From: Vombatus ursinus
Lineage: Eukaryota; Chordata; Mammalia; Diprotodontia; Vombatidae
Reading direction: 5' to 3'
Length of the DNA stretch: 64,000 nt
Assembly (NCBI RefSeq): GCF_900497805.2
Contig: NW_020954576.1
Coordinates: 67,298,061 to 67,362,060, forward strand
Of the stretch, positions 10,211 to 20,865 are shown piece by piece. The notes beneath the pieces are model-generated. The model had not been told where the DNA came from. It saw nothing but the letters and a program-made list of their open reading frames with translations, and did not search any database. The position numbers and the translations under genes were made by a program. The number at the start of each line of letters is the position of its first letter. The stretch's first letter is position 1.

Positions 10211-11179
10211 TCATCTTTTTTTTTTGGTGGACATTATTCAGTAGCAATTCTCTGGATAGAATGTGTAGATCCATGTCATCATTCTTTGGAAAAGAAGTTG
10301 CTTTCTCCTTAAAGTCCAACTCCCCACATTCATGGGAAGAGCCTCATATCTTTTAGTTATCTCCAAGTATTTAGTGTTTATCTTTCCTTGTGTCTCATTT
10401 TTATACCCTCCAACATTCAGGTTGTAAAAGGTACCCCCTTTTGGTCCTTAGATCCCTTATTGTATTTTTTTCCTTGATTCTCTTCAAAGATTAACTTTCC
10501 TGACCCTTCTACTCCAAAGAGTAGAAGGTGATTTGTTTATCCACTCTTTTCACCTTCTCTAAAAAGGAAACTGACCTGCATTTGTACCTTGGCAGCCATC
10601 TGCTGGTGCTTATATCCTCTCCCCTTAGTTGAGTGGGCGGCCACTAATCTGCAAAAGATGGATCCTGCTGTGGCCAGGAAATAAATGATTTGGGAGAATA
10701 AACAGGAATCTGCTAATGCTGTTGTTAATTAACAGTACTGCCTACACTGTCAGCATTTGTTTTGTTAGATACTCATTGAATCTCATACCTAAATGTAGAC
10801 AAACACTTAACAGTGGGGAGCAGCACATTGGCCGTTTACTTCAGTGGGAGACCTAACAAAAAATATCATTGGGCTGTTTAGGAACCCTCGTAACCAGTCT
10901 GTGGGATTTCACAGTTGCAGATCTTGTTATTGATTGCGGTCTTCCCCAACTAAGGCAATCTTTAGCGTGTGCTGCCTCAGGATTATTGCTAGGCCCGCCT
11001 TCTTTGGCGTGTCATTGATGTGATGACAGAACAGTTGCAAGGCTGTTGCTAGATCTTCTTGCCACATGTTCTGGCCCCAAGTGCCTTTTCACCAGGCACC
11101 CCCTTCAGTACTCCTGGAAGTTTGAAGTATCTTGCCTATGACTCTACTAGCCCTCCTTTATTACAGCCTTCTGGATGGA

Positions 11180-11397
11180 ATGTGTATGGGGGATATGGAG
11201 TTAGGAAGACCTGAGTTCACATTTCACCTCAGATATTCATCAACTGTGTGACCCTGGCATACTACCTAACTTCTGTCTGCCTTTTACTCATCTGTAAAAT
11301 AGAGATAATAATAGCACCTGTCTGTCAAGGTTGTTATGAGGACCAAATGAGATAATATGTATAAAGCACTACATAATGCTAGCTATTATTGTTAGTC
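11180..11397 (+). repeat. MIR/CORE-SINE, sense
   Basis: In order: AGACCTGAGTTCACATTTCA, AACTGTGTGACCCTGGC, CTCATCTGTAAAATAGAGAT, AATAATAGCACCTGTCTGTC, AGGTTGTTATGAGGACCAAA, TGAGATAATATGTATAAAGC, and GCTAGCTATTATTGTTA. A nearly complete core and 3' part. Confidence 0.8.
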
Positions 11398-11589
11398 CCA
11401 TAGCCAGGCTTTCTGCCAATTTATCAATATCAATAGATATGAACAGATTATATAGAGAGCTTTTGATTTTCTTTTAATGGCCCTCTGTGTTTCTTTGAAA
11501 TTAGATTTTAGCTTGTATACATATATAATGCATATTTTGAATTAGGTAGTGCATAACATTCTTATGGAGTAGATGGATGATTTCTTATT

Positions 11590-13345
11590 AGATCAAATAC
11601 AATGAAACCGATGGCCATACTCAGAGGTAATCATTCATGGATTAGTGGCCACTTGGTAAATGTTCCCTTCAATGGAGCGCCCCAGGAATCTGTTTTTGGC
11701 TCTGTACTGTTTAGCATTTTTTTCAATGACCTAGATAAAGTCTTATATCAAACACTTATCAACTTTGCCAATGACAAATTTGGGAGGATTAGTTAACACA
11801 CTGGATTGACAGTAATGATATAAAAAGCTAAAACATTGACAGGCTAAATAACATTGAATTAAATCTAATAAAATGATATTAAATGAGCATAAATGTCAAA
11901 GTCTTACACTTAGGTTAAAAAAAATCAATTTCACTATGTTGAAGAGAATCCTATTCTCTGTTTAGGTATAAACCTCCCAGAAACATTTTTTTAGAGCGAG
12001 ATACAAAGATGAGCAACACGCCTCAATGCCACTGAAAATCTCTTTAACTTAAGCTCTTTTGGAGTTATGGTTATTCCTGGATTTTAGACAGAATTCCACA
12101 ATAATAGAAAACATACTTATAACACTCAGGGCAAAATTCAGTTAACATTTTGCTTCATTGAACAGAAGAGTCACAACTATCAGTGCAATGTAAGAGAATC
12201 TTTTTTTTTTTTTTCCAAATGCCATCCAGTTCTTCTTTGACCACTTCTTGTAAGGATTCTTGTTTACATCTGGTCAAAGAAGAACTCAAGAGGTACTTCC
12301 AAGTACCTGAAGAGTCAAAAGAAACTTCTTTCTTCTGATCTTCACCCTAATCTAGGCAAGTTAGATCAGTCAAAACCACCCCCCCTTTCCCTTGTCTAGT
12401 CACTGCCAAAATTGCTTCAAGAAAGGACTTTTCTGGGCTAGTCTGGAGAAAAGGAAGCAAGACAGTGTTTTGGGGTTGATAATTCCTTTTAGATTAGTCC
12501 AAAGGCTTCAGAATAGAATATTTTTTAAAATGCTTTATTAATATTTCTGAAAGAGGGAACAAGGGGAGTTTAGTTTGCTTCCACAATATTTATAAGATGG
12601 AGAAAGTGTAGTTAACAGTTTGTTTTAAACTACAGTAGACTACAAGTTCAGTGTGCTGTGGCAGCAAGCTAATGTGATCTTAGACTATGTGAAGAGAAGC
12701 ATAACTTCTGGGAAAAAGGAAGTGATAATTGTTCTGGTCTTTGCTCTGGTTAGACCACAACTGGAGTACTGCATTTAATTATGGGTACTATAGTTTCAGA
12801 AGGACGTTTATAAACTGGAAAGTATTTGTAGGAGGAAAGTAGGATGATGAAGGGCCTTGAATCCATGCCATAGGAAGATTGGTTGAAGGAACTGGCTATT
12901 TTTAAACTTCAGAAGAGAAGTCTGAAGGGGGACTTGATTAGTTATATATTCAAGTATCCTTGAGAACAAGAACTGTCTTTTGCCTCTTTTTGTATCCCTA
13001 GCACTTAGCAAAGTGCCTGGCACATAGCAGGATAGTAGATGCTTAATATGTATTTGAGTATGTGAGAACTGTTCTATTTGGCCCCAGAGGGCAGAACCAA
13101 GCTCAATGGGTAAACTTTGCAAAGAGATAAATTTAGGTTCAGTGTCAAGAAAATTTTCCTAATTAAAGCTCTCCAAAAATGGATGGGTCACCTAGAATGA
13201 TGATGGTAGATTTTAACTTCTTAGAGGTTTTCTAGAAGAGACTGGATCACTACTTCCTAGATATATTGTAGTGGGGATTGTTTTCATATATTGCTTCAAC
13301 TGTGTGGTTGCTAAGGTCCTTTAGAACTCTCAAATACTGTCATTC
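11590..13345 (+). mobile_element. CR1/L3 LINE copy, sense, degraded
   Basis: The frame at 11602-11796 reads GAPQESVFGSVLFSIFFNDL and LINFANDKFG. These match the reverse-transcriptase palm of CR1/L3 (GVPQGSVLGPxLFxIFINDL ... FADDTKLG), with the catalytic FADD here FAND, so the enzyme is dead. It continues with GTCTTACACTTAGGTTAAAA, then after a gap with CTACAAGTTCAGTGTGCTGT, TGGTTAGACCACAACTGGAG, TGGTTGAAGGAACTGGC, TTGGCCCCAGAGGGCAGAAC and the 3' end CCTTTAGAACTCTC. About 11960-12560 is not clearly CR1, and 12965-13060 resembles an L2 3' end inserted in it. Confidence 0.75.
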
Positions 13346-13624
13346 TTTGGTTAAAAGGAGAGAATACTCTTTGGGAAATATTAGGGAAGGTTTTTCAAAA
13401 GAAACTGTTTTGAACTAAGTCTTTTAAAAAGTTGTAGACAAAGACTGACAGAAAGGGAAAGTGCATAAGCCAAGATACATAGTTATGTAAGAATATATTT
13501 TCGGTTACTGTGCCTTGTTCCTATACGGTATCTAAAGGTCATTGTGAATGACATTATTATTCCGTTCAGCCTTTTACAAAGAGAAACATGCAGAAAGTAG
13601 TGGACTTGAGTTTTTTTCTGTTTT

Positions 13625-13900
13625 AGTGTCATAAAATCATAGCATCCCAGTACTTAACAGAGGTCTCAGAGGTCATCTGGTCTGATCCATTCTTAAAAAG
13701 AAATAATATTTACAGCAAAGCCTGACAGGTGGTCACCCAGGCTCTACTTGAAGATATCCAGAAATGAGTTACCACCTAACTGGATATCCCATGCCATTTT
13801 TGGAAAGCTGCAGTTATTAGGAAATTTTCCTTATAGTGAGTCAAAATCTGCCTGTCTGCTACTGCTATTCTTTACTCCTAGTTTTGCCCCGTTGGGACCA
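13625..13900 (-). mobile_element. CR1/L3 LINE 3' fragment, antisense
   Basis: The + strand shows AGAGGTCATCTGGTCTGATC, CCAGGCTCTACTTGAAGATA, TTAGGAAATTTTCCTTATAG and GAGTCAAAATCTGCCTGTC, the reverse complement of the CR1/L3 tail seen in sense at 13110-13340 and 22250-22445. Confidence 0.65.
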
Positions 13901-13917
13901 AATAGAACAAATCGAAT

Positions 13918-14120
13918 TAAAGACTCATCTTTCTGGGTTCAAATCTGGTCTGACACTTTGTAGTTGTGTGACCCTGGGCAAGTCGCTTAATCTTGTTTGC
14001 CTCAATTTCCTCATCAGTAAAATGAACTTGAGCAGGAAATGGCAAACCACTCCAGCATCTATGCCAAGAAAACCTCAAATGGGGACACAAAGAGTTGAAC
14101 ATAACTGAAAAATGACTGAA
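13918..14120 (+). mobile_element. SINE with BovB/RTE-like tail, 5' shortened
   Basis: GGGTTCAAATCTGGTCTGAC and GTTGTGTGACCCTGGGCAAG are the tRNA-SINE body. It then continues with AGGAAATGGCAAACCACTCC, TGCCAAGAAAACCTCAAATG, GGGGACACAAAGAGTTGAAC and ATAACTGAAAAATGACTGAA, a tail like that of BovB/RTE LINEs. Copies also at 14765, 27538, 35570 (antisense) and 37143. Confidence 0.75.
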
Positions 14121-14294
14121 ATCTTATCCAAAGAAATGTAAACCACCATGTCAAACGAAATATAAAGAAATTCAGATGGGAGTTGGTAAATTTCATCTCT
14201 CAGTTGGTGGCATTGTGTGATATTAGAATTCTGGATGGGAGTTTATGAAAAGAACTGTCTTTTGCTTTTGACTTTTAAAATTATTTATATGTAG

Positions 14295-14435
14295 CTGCTG
14301 ACAAATCATTATGAGAGATGCTGGAAGTATTACTGTCTGCCTGGAGGCTGGGGGAACTTTGGTGCTGCCTCAGAAGAAGAACTTCATTTGTCAAGGAAGT
14401 TGTTCTGGGGCATTTTTGATGCCCTGTCTCAAAAG
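14295..14435 (+). CDS. RYR2: RYR2 exon 52 (about residues 2609-2655)
   Basis: 141 bases, 47 whole codons: [20 protein letters not shown], then [20 protein letters not shown] and FDALSQK. It is near the end of the HD1 solenoid. Both splice sites fall between codons (phase 0), so loss of this exon would keep the frame. Acceptor TATGTAG; donor AAG/GTAATT. Confidence 0.97.
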
Positions 14436-14764
14436 GTAATTTATTGCTTCTTTCATACTTTGTGAGTTGATGAGTTGATAAGCAACCAGAGTTTTCCTAA
14501 CAGATCATTTTTCTAGAGCATTGCATGGGTTTTATCTGAAACTTAAACAACTGCTATAAAATTCCTCTACGTTTCTTTCTGTACCTTTCATAACTGCATA
14601 GAACCCCTATTGTTCCCTCAAAGATACTTTAAATATCTGTATTAACTTTTCTTCAAAATCATCATTATTGTGTACAGGCATCTCAGCATTTAAGGACCCA
14701 AATCATGAAATATCCATGAATATGACAACATGCTATGCATATCATATGGTTAATACCAGTGGAC

Positions 14765-14970
14765 CCAAATAGATCATTGTCCTGAATTCAGATCCAACCT
14801 CAGACACTTAATAGCTGTGTGACTCTGGGCAAGTCACTTAACCCTGTCTGCCTGCTTCATCACCTGTAAGTTGAACTAGAGAAAGAAATGAGAAATCACT
14901 CTAGTATTTCTGCTAAGAAAACTCCAAATGGGGTCACAAAGAGTTGGACACAACTGAACAACAACAACAC
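14765..14970 (+). mobile_element. SINE with BovB/RTE-like tail
   Basis: CAACCTCAGACACTTAATAG, CTGTGTGACTCTGGGCAAGT, CACTCTAGTATTTCTGC, AATGGGGTCACAAAGAGTTG, GACACAACTGAACAACAACA. Sense. The head is diverged. Confidence 0.8.
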
Positions 14971-14984
14971 ACAGCAGAGAAGGT

Positions 14985-15065
14985 GCTGGCTTGGATTGGT
15001 GGAAGAAGTTCCTCACCAATAGCTCTTTATCACTGATGAAATCACAGATCTAATCCCTGCCCCAA
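14985..15065 (+). repeat. CORE-SINE 3' fragment
   Basis: TGGATTGGTGGAAGAAGTTC, CTCACCAATAGC, then GATGAAATCACAGATCTAAT and CCCTGCCCC: the same 3' core seen at 39030-39120. Confidence 0.45.
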
Positions 15066-15214
15066 TTCCTGCCAGTCCCTCCACACACATTTTTGTCTTG
15101 TTTTCTATCAAATATATTAAGTAAAAAGAAATGCGTTTTTTTAATAAACTATTACACTTTTTAACAGATAATTTTAAAGTGAATCTGACAAATAGTCTTT
15201 CTTTTAAAAATAAA

Positions 15215-15440
15215 AGTAACATACATTTCTATAGTATTTTACAATTTACAAAGCATGTGCCTTAAAACTACTTTGTGAGGTAGTTAGTGAAAACATTATT
15301 CCCTACCCCCTCCACAAACCCCCATTTTACATATGAGAATATTGAGACTCAAAAAGATTAAACAACTTGCTCAAGTCACACAGCTAGAACTGACACTCAA
15401 ACCCATGATTCCTGACTGTTAGTCTAGTTCTTATAAGCTT
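15215..15440 (-). repeat. CORE-SINE/MIR copy, antisense
   Basis: TATTTTACAATTTACAAAGC, TTGTGAGGTAGTTAGTGAAA, CATTTTACATATGAGAATAT, CTCAAGTCACACAGCTAGAA. First of three adjacent copies in the same orientation. Confidence 0.7.
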
Positions 15441-15479
15441 CTGGAGCTAGATCTATAACAAAGAAGGAATGAAAGGAAT

Positions 15480-15728
15480 AAGCATTTATATATCACCTAC
15501 TATGTATCAGACTCTATACTAAGTGCTTTTTACAAATACTCCTTTTATCCTCACAAAAACTGTGCAAGATATGTGCTATTACCATTCCCATTTTACAGTT
15601 GAGAAAACAAGAAAACAGGTTAAGTGACTTGCCCAGGGTCATAGAGCTAGTAAGTATCTGAGGCTAAATTTGAACTCAGATCTTCCTGAATGGAGGTCCA
15701 GTGTTATATCTACTATATCACCTCTAAG
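15480..15728 (-). repeat. CORE-SINE/MIR copy, antisense
   Basis: AGCATTTATATATCACCTAC, CTCACAAAAACTGTGCAAGA, CATTTTACAGTTGAGAAAAC, TTGCCCAGGGTCATAGAGCT, TTTGAACTCAGATCTTCC. Close to full length. Confidence 0.75.
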
Positions 15729-15734
15729 GGTCCT

Positions 15735-15915
15735 GTCTCTAAGGGAGCCCAGAGGCCATTTAAACTAAACCCTTCATTTTACAAATGAAGAAACAGTGGG
15801 AGAAAGAGGTTAAGTGACTTGTGCAGGGTCATAGAAGTAATAAAACCAGAGCTAGTATTTGAACTGAAGTCCTCTGAATCCAGACTTTACTTTTCCATTA
15901 CACTGCATTGAATTA
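15735..15915 (-). repeat. CORE-SINE/MIR copy, antisense
   Basis: CCCTTCATTTTACAAATGAA, GTTAAGTGACTTGTGCAGGG, TATTTGAACTGAAGTCC, CATTACACTGCATTGAATTA. Third of the row. Confidence 0.65.
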
Positions 15916-16479
15916 CTCTCTTATTAATAATACTGCTGGAAATTGGATTACACGGTTCAATCAAGAAGAAATCTCTCAGTTTGTTGAACTTTCCAGTATG
16001 GTATCTCTGCCCCTTGAACCATGGTTTGACTTAAATTGTTCTGCCTCTTCAGAATGCTATACTTTCCTGTAGCTTGTTTCCAGAGTCATTATTAACAGCA
16101 GTTTACAAAATAAAAAACATGGTTCTTCATTGCAGTAAAATGTTGATAGTGCTTTCAAGTCTCTTTTTTAATTATAGCAATCAGGTTAATTTCAGTTGAA
16201 ATGTAGAAACATAAACCTTGGCATGGGGCAGAGGTCTAATTTTCTTTTCCTGTTCTTTGACCTAGCTTAACTTCACTTGTTTTTATGGTGTTTCAGACTT
16301 TTTTATTTCTGTTTCTAACAGTGTGTTTTACTTTGTACGGAAAGAATCTGTCAGACAATTACAGTGGCGTAGGGTTAATTTTTGTCTCTGATTCTTCTGT
16401 ATTATTTAATTATCTCCAGTGGTAAAGGTGGCAAGCTTTGCTGAACACAGTATTTGTTCTGTCCTCTGTTTCTCCACAG

Positions 16480-16643
16480 AAATATGAACAAGAATTATTC
16501 AAGCTGGCATTGCCCTGTCTCAGTGCTGTTGCAGGAGCTTTGCCTCCTGACTACATGGAGTCAAACTATGTCAGTATGATGGAAAAGCAGTCGTCAATGG
16601 ATTCTGAAGGAAACTTTAACCCACAGCCTGTTGATACCTCAAA
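16480..16643 (+). CDS. RYR2: RYR2 exon 53 (about residues 2656-2710)
   Basis: 164 bases: KYEQELFKLALPCLSAVAGA, then LPPDYMESNYVSMMEKQSSM, DSEGNFNPQPVDTS and two bases of Asn2710. It ends HD1 and enters the acidic, polar linker before the RY3 repeat. Donor AAA/GTATGG lacks the usual last exonic G. The frame runs on for 15 codons into the intron before a stop, without meaning. Confidence 0.97.
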
Positions 16644-18930
16644 GTATGGACTCTTTCTATTGCAGCAGATTTTTATTGTAAATGATTTGTGAAGTCTGAT
16701 TTTGCATAAGGTACTAAAGTGAACTTACTGTAATCCCTGACCAAGTTTATCAATAGTAATAGCCAAGGAAGTTAATAGGTGATGTTTCAACAGAAATTTG
16801 CCCTGAAATATTTGTTAATGATTATAACTAAATAGCTGCATTATTTATTTCTCTCAGCATTTCTCAACATGCATTGCAGTGTTGTTTGTATAGTGTACAT
16901 TGCACTCACTTTAACCACCACTAAATCTCATTTAACGCTGTGGTGTCAGTAGAAGCTTTTGTTTCATATTACAAACCTCAACACAGTAATTTAGAGCAAT
17001 GTCACCTGAGAATTCAACTGCAGAAATGGTAATATACAATTAGGCATTTTAAAATGTCAATTATAGGTAAAAAACAGTTGAGGTTAAAGAAATAGCTAAT
17101 GTTTAGGAGTAGCTTGGCATAGGCAAATTGTCTATATTAAGTGGTCAGGACAGACAATTTTTAAAAGTCATCTGTGTTTTTTTTTTTAATCTTCTCTGAG
17201 TGGGATCATAGTTTCATATCTCCAAGGAAAGCTCCTTTTTGTGCCATACTGCGTTATAGATTTAGTGATCATTCCACAAGATGAGTCTTAGCCAGGTAAT
17301 TGTCAGTAGGTATCTACTTTCCATTGACACCTAGCTATATTTCAGAGTTGTTCTGTGACATTCATTAATAGGCCCCAGCTTTCTTAGCTTCTATGACTAT
17401 AACAAATTTAACCTGGGCAATTTGATGAAAATACTAGAAAAATTTTCACCTTATTTTCATGTTATTTTTTACCTTTTTATATCACTTTTAGAAGAAACAA
17501 ACACTAGCCAAACAATTACTACGTTTCCAAATATTGTTTCTGGATTAGTTGATGGACTTGCCAATATTTCATCTAGGTCAGGGTCACAAAATGCTATCAA
17601 AACTTCCTTAGTTCTATTCCTTAGGTGTTCATCAATTAAATTAAATTCAATAAATACTTATTGAACACTTAAAATATGTTGATCTCTGCATTATAGGTTT
17701 GGAGTTTCTTAATGGTTATAGTCATACATAAGGGAGTATTGTAATTTATACATATGAAAAATTTTATAAACGTGCTACATGAGCGTATTTTATGTATGGT
17801 CAAATTACTGTTTAATTTCTGTAGCAGGAAAAAGTTCATTATGCATTATTCTATTCATATTTTTGTTCTCAAAATTAGTAGTTCTAATGAATTCTTTTCA
17901 ATTATGACTACTGGTAAATATAAGATTTACTTTAAGTGGTATATTGGAAATTTTGAAGTGTATAAATTCATATTTTCATAGGATTTAGAGCTGGAAAAGG
18001 CTATATATTTATATCTTATGTCAACTAAGCCAAAAATTTAATATACTTAATCTTTGTTCAAGAAATAATGTATCATTTAGTCATATAAATAGCTTAGAAA
18101 ATAAAATAACAAAATAATTTCTGAACTTTCTATTTATATCTCTCTGTTAGATAGCATTGTTAGAATATTATAGACCATTTGTAACTACAGTTACTAAAGC
18201 AGGTATGCAGAATAAAAAATTTAAGAGAAATGAAGAATCTTAGTAAATCAAAAAAAAGAGGAATAAGGTTTGAGGAACTCGAACTTCTTTACCAACGGAT
18301 AGGCTTTCAGGAAAAAATTGTTTTACGTAAAGAACATAAGTTGCCACGAAAGAATATGTACTGTAAAAGAGAAAAAAGTTTACCAAGTTTGATAAGAACA
18401 AATTTTGCTTTAATTTATTTTCTTTTCTTAACCAAAATGTCTTTATATTCTTGAACTGAAACTTCTAGTTAACACATAACTTATTATGCAGTAATTTGGG
18501 AGGATCCAGTGTTTTGCATTTTCTGTAACCCTGCATTTTTGTTTACCTTTTCTGGTATACTAGCTCTACAAACTAAAATATGTATAAAAGGTATGTAAGC
18601 GTCAGCATAGGGCTGTAGTTGTAGAGACAGTCTTGAAGCTAGGAAGAACTGGGTTTAAGTCTCACTTCTGACTATTTAATCTGGGAAAGTCATTTAAATT
18701 CTCACTTTTTAAAATAACTCTAAGGTTATAAGGTACAGAGAGATTGCTGCCTGGTTCATCATTTGGAATGTTCCCTCTGCCAGTGAAAGCGAAGGTCCAG
18801 TCCCTGTCCCCTATATAAAAAATAATTAGTAAATCACATTGAAAAGGTAAACTATGAGCCATAAATCAAGTATCAACATTATTGTCTCTTAGGTATTATA
18901 AACTGTTTGTTCCTTATTTTTTTCTTTCAG
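16644..18930. other. RYR2 intron 53
   Basis: 2.3 kb, AT-rich, mostly without recognisable repeats. 16644-18590 shows nothing I can assign. A CORE-SINE lies at 18600-18820. The acceptor tract is TTATTTTTTTCTTTCAG. Confidence 0.8.
18600..18820 (+). repeat. CORE-SINE (Ther/MON type), sense
   Basis: GAAGAACTGGGTTTAAGTCT, GACTATTTAATCTGGGAAAG, AACTCTAAGGTTATAAGGTA, CAGAGAGATTGCTGCCTGG and AGGTCCAGTCCCTGTCCCC. The 3' half matches that at 490-600. Confidence 0.6.
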
Positions 18931-19009
18931 CATTACAATTCCTGAAAAGTTAGAATACTTCATTAACAAATATGCAGAACATTCACATGACAAATGGTCA
19001 ATGGAAAAG
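18931..19009 (+). CDS. RYR2: RYR2 exon 54 (about residues 2710-2736)
   Basis: 79 bases. The first base finishes Asn2710, then ITIPEKLEYFINKYAEHSHD and KWSMEK. It starts the RY3 repeat of the RY3-RY4 (P2) domain, which projects from the cytosolic shell. Human has Asp for the Glu of SMEK, by memory. Donor AAG/GTAAAA. Confidence 0.97.
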
Positions 19010-19124
19010 GTAAAAGCCAAGATATGACAGTATAATCAGGCACTGTCCTTTTCAATAGCTTGTCAGTGTTGCATCCATTAGTGTTAAAAAGCAAAAGTTT
19101 GATTAGAAAAAGGGTATTTATTGG

Positions 19125-19410
19125 CTGTTTTAGAGGCATTATGGTGTCATGGAAAGAGTGCCGGACTTGGTATTGAGAGTATGGGTTCACAGTCTATCTT
19201 TTATGCTTGTTTTGTGAATATGGCAAGCTATTTGACAAACGTAATCACAATAAGAACAAACATTCATATATTGTTTTAAGGTTAGCCGTATGATTATTTT
19301 CTGATTTCATATCTCCAACAACTTTCTGAGTTAGACACATTAATTAATTCCAATTTAGCGATGAGGAAACTGAGGCTTCAAGAGGTTAACTTGGCCACTT
19401 ATACATGCTT
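19125..19410. repeat. Two diverged CORE-SINE/MIR pieces in opposite orientation
   Basis: 19130-19220 (TGGAAAGAGTGCCGGACTTG) reads as a SINE 5' part in sense. 19255-19410 (CATATATTGTTTTAAGG, CGATGAGGAAACTGAGGCTT) reads as the reverse complement of a core region. Confidence 0.5.
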
Positions 19411-20564
19411 GTTTAGAGGCTCCTATGAGATATTGTGTCTATAGTGCTTAGCTCTAATTTATGAGGGCTTTAATGTTTGAAGTTGCAGTATAGTCTTACC
19501 AAAGAATGGACATTTAGATCCAATTCCTTTGATCTAATACTTAATACTCTAGTTAGCTTCAGTGGGATATGAATATGAATTACATTTCTGATCATAGAGA
19601 GTGAAATAATTCTTCTGTAAATCTATAAATTATATCTTAAAGATACCATAATGTTTTTCATACTTTGATAATAATGTAATATTGAGAAAACTCTTAGGTT
19701 AATTTTGACGCTATGTATACAATTCACTTCTTGTAATAAGAAACTGAATTTTGAAACTTCCATATTTTATTAGCCTTGAAAAACATAATCACAGTTCAAT
19801 GATCTATCTCCCTTTCTTTCTATCTGATGTCACATTTTACCCATTGATATTAAATGGCACTCTGACAATTCATCGAGAGAAGGGGTGCATTTGTTAAATA
19901 GCATGCTATATTTACATTTCATTGGTAAAATAATAGCCCAAGTAAAAGTTAGTACATTTTACAATCCACTTAGACTGTGATTTTGGCCTAGAGTTGTTAA
20001 CAGATGTTGGGGTACTTGTTTCCTTCATTCATCAATTCCACAAGTATGTAATGAGTGTTTATGGTCCAGAGAGGTGATGTTATGTTGGATTGCGGTTCTG
20101 CATGGGGGGATATAAAATAGAAGAGTCATGACTGGAGTACTTATGTTCTGTTAAGGTGCTATACCATGCATGGAATGAACAATTAAGTATCATGTATCTG
20201 CAAGAGTAAAATATTATAGAAGAGACTGCATATAAATGTTTTTGCTGAGGTCTCTAGAATACTTGGGGGATTACAAGTCAGATCACTAGTCTTCTGTACA
20301 CATGCTTTTGTTCATTTTAGATCCATAATTTTGAACATAAAAATCTAGAAGCTGAATATTAAAATGTTTTTTAAAAAACAAATTGTTATTGGGCCATTTA
20401 ACCTATATAAGAGAAATTTTGGGAAAGGACAGATCTTCAGTATTAGAAGGGTAATCATGCAAAAGAGGGACTGCATTTTCCTCCTTGCCCAGAGAACAAG
20501 GAGTAGTGGTTGAGTAGGGATAAACTGAGGTTTTAAAGAATTTTAAAGATTAAATTTAATTAGA

Positions 20565-20762
20565 TTTAAAGAAAATATTCCTAGCAATAGAATTGCTTCA
20601 AAGTAAAACAAAATACTTTCAGAGGTAGTGGGTTCACTATGTCTAGAGATTTTTTAAGAAGAAACTGGACAGCCACTTGGCAGGAATATAGAAGGGATTC
20701 TTATTCAAGTACAGGTTGTGCTGTGTCCTGAAATCCCTTTCCAACTCTGAGATTGTGTGATT
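20565..20762 (+). mobile_element. CR1/L3 LINE 3' tail, sense, abutting exon 55
   Basis: AATATTCCTAGCAATAGAAT, CAGAGGTAGTGGGTTCACTA, AGAAGAAACTGGACAGCCAC, and TCCCTTTCCAACTCTGAGAT followed by TGTGTGAT, the standard CR1/L3 end. Only TTACTCTTTTTCAG separates it from exon 55. Confidence 0.75.
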
Positions 20763-20775
20763 TACTCTTTTTCAG

Positions 20776-20865
20776 TTGGCAAATGGATGGATTTATGGTG
20801 AAATATATTCAGACTCTTCTAAAATACAGCCATTAATGAAACCTTATAAACTTTTATCTGAAAAG
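20776..20865 (+). CDS. RYR2: RYR2 exon 55 (about residues 2737-2766)
   Basis: 90 bases, 30 whole codons: LANGWIYGEIYSDSSKIQPL and MKPYKLLSEK. Centre of the RY3 repeat; the GWIYGE and PYxxL motifs of the RyR repeat are intact. Phase 0 on both sides. Acceptor CTTTTTCAG; donor AAG/GTGAGA. Confidence 0.97.

Larger units (their letters stand above)
9435..14294. other. RYR2 intron 51
   Basis: 4.9 kb. It holds a LINE ORF1 esterase-domain remnant at 9905-10210, a sense CORE-SINE at 11180-11397, a long degraded sense CR1/L3 copy at 11590-13345, an antisense CR1/L3 piece at 13625-13900 and a sense RTE-tailed SINE at 13918-14120. The stretch 10215-11175 is somewhat GC-richer than its surroundings and I could not assign it; 9440-9900 and about 11960-12560 also show nothing clear. 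Confidence 0.8.
14436..16479. other. RYR2 intron 52
   Basis: 2.0 kb. It holds an RTE-tailed SINE at 14765-14970 followed by a CORE-SINE fragment, then three antisense CORE-SINE/MIR copies one after another at 15215-15915. The remainder, 15930-16460, shows nothing recognisable. Acceptor GTTTCTCCACAG. Confidence 0.85.
19010..20775. other. RYR2 intron 54
   Basis: 1.8 kb. It holds diverged CORE-SINE pieces at 19125-19410 and a sense CR1/L3 tail at 20565-20762 that runs up to within 15 bases of exon 55. 19420-20000 shows nothing assignable; 20030-20230 looks like a diverged copy of the repeat at 29690-29960. Confidence 0.75.

Noticed and set aside
11602-11796. Reverse-transcriptase-like ORF as a possible active element
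   Set aside because: The catalytic FADD reads FAND, the frame is short and the copy is broken; a dead CR1/L3.
16480-16692. Extension of exon 53 by 15 codons to a stop as an alternative C-terminus
   Set aside because: The donor at 16644 joins in phase to exon 54 and gives the expected RYR2 protein; read-through is only the open frame of the intron start.
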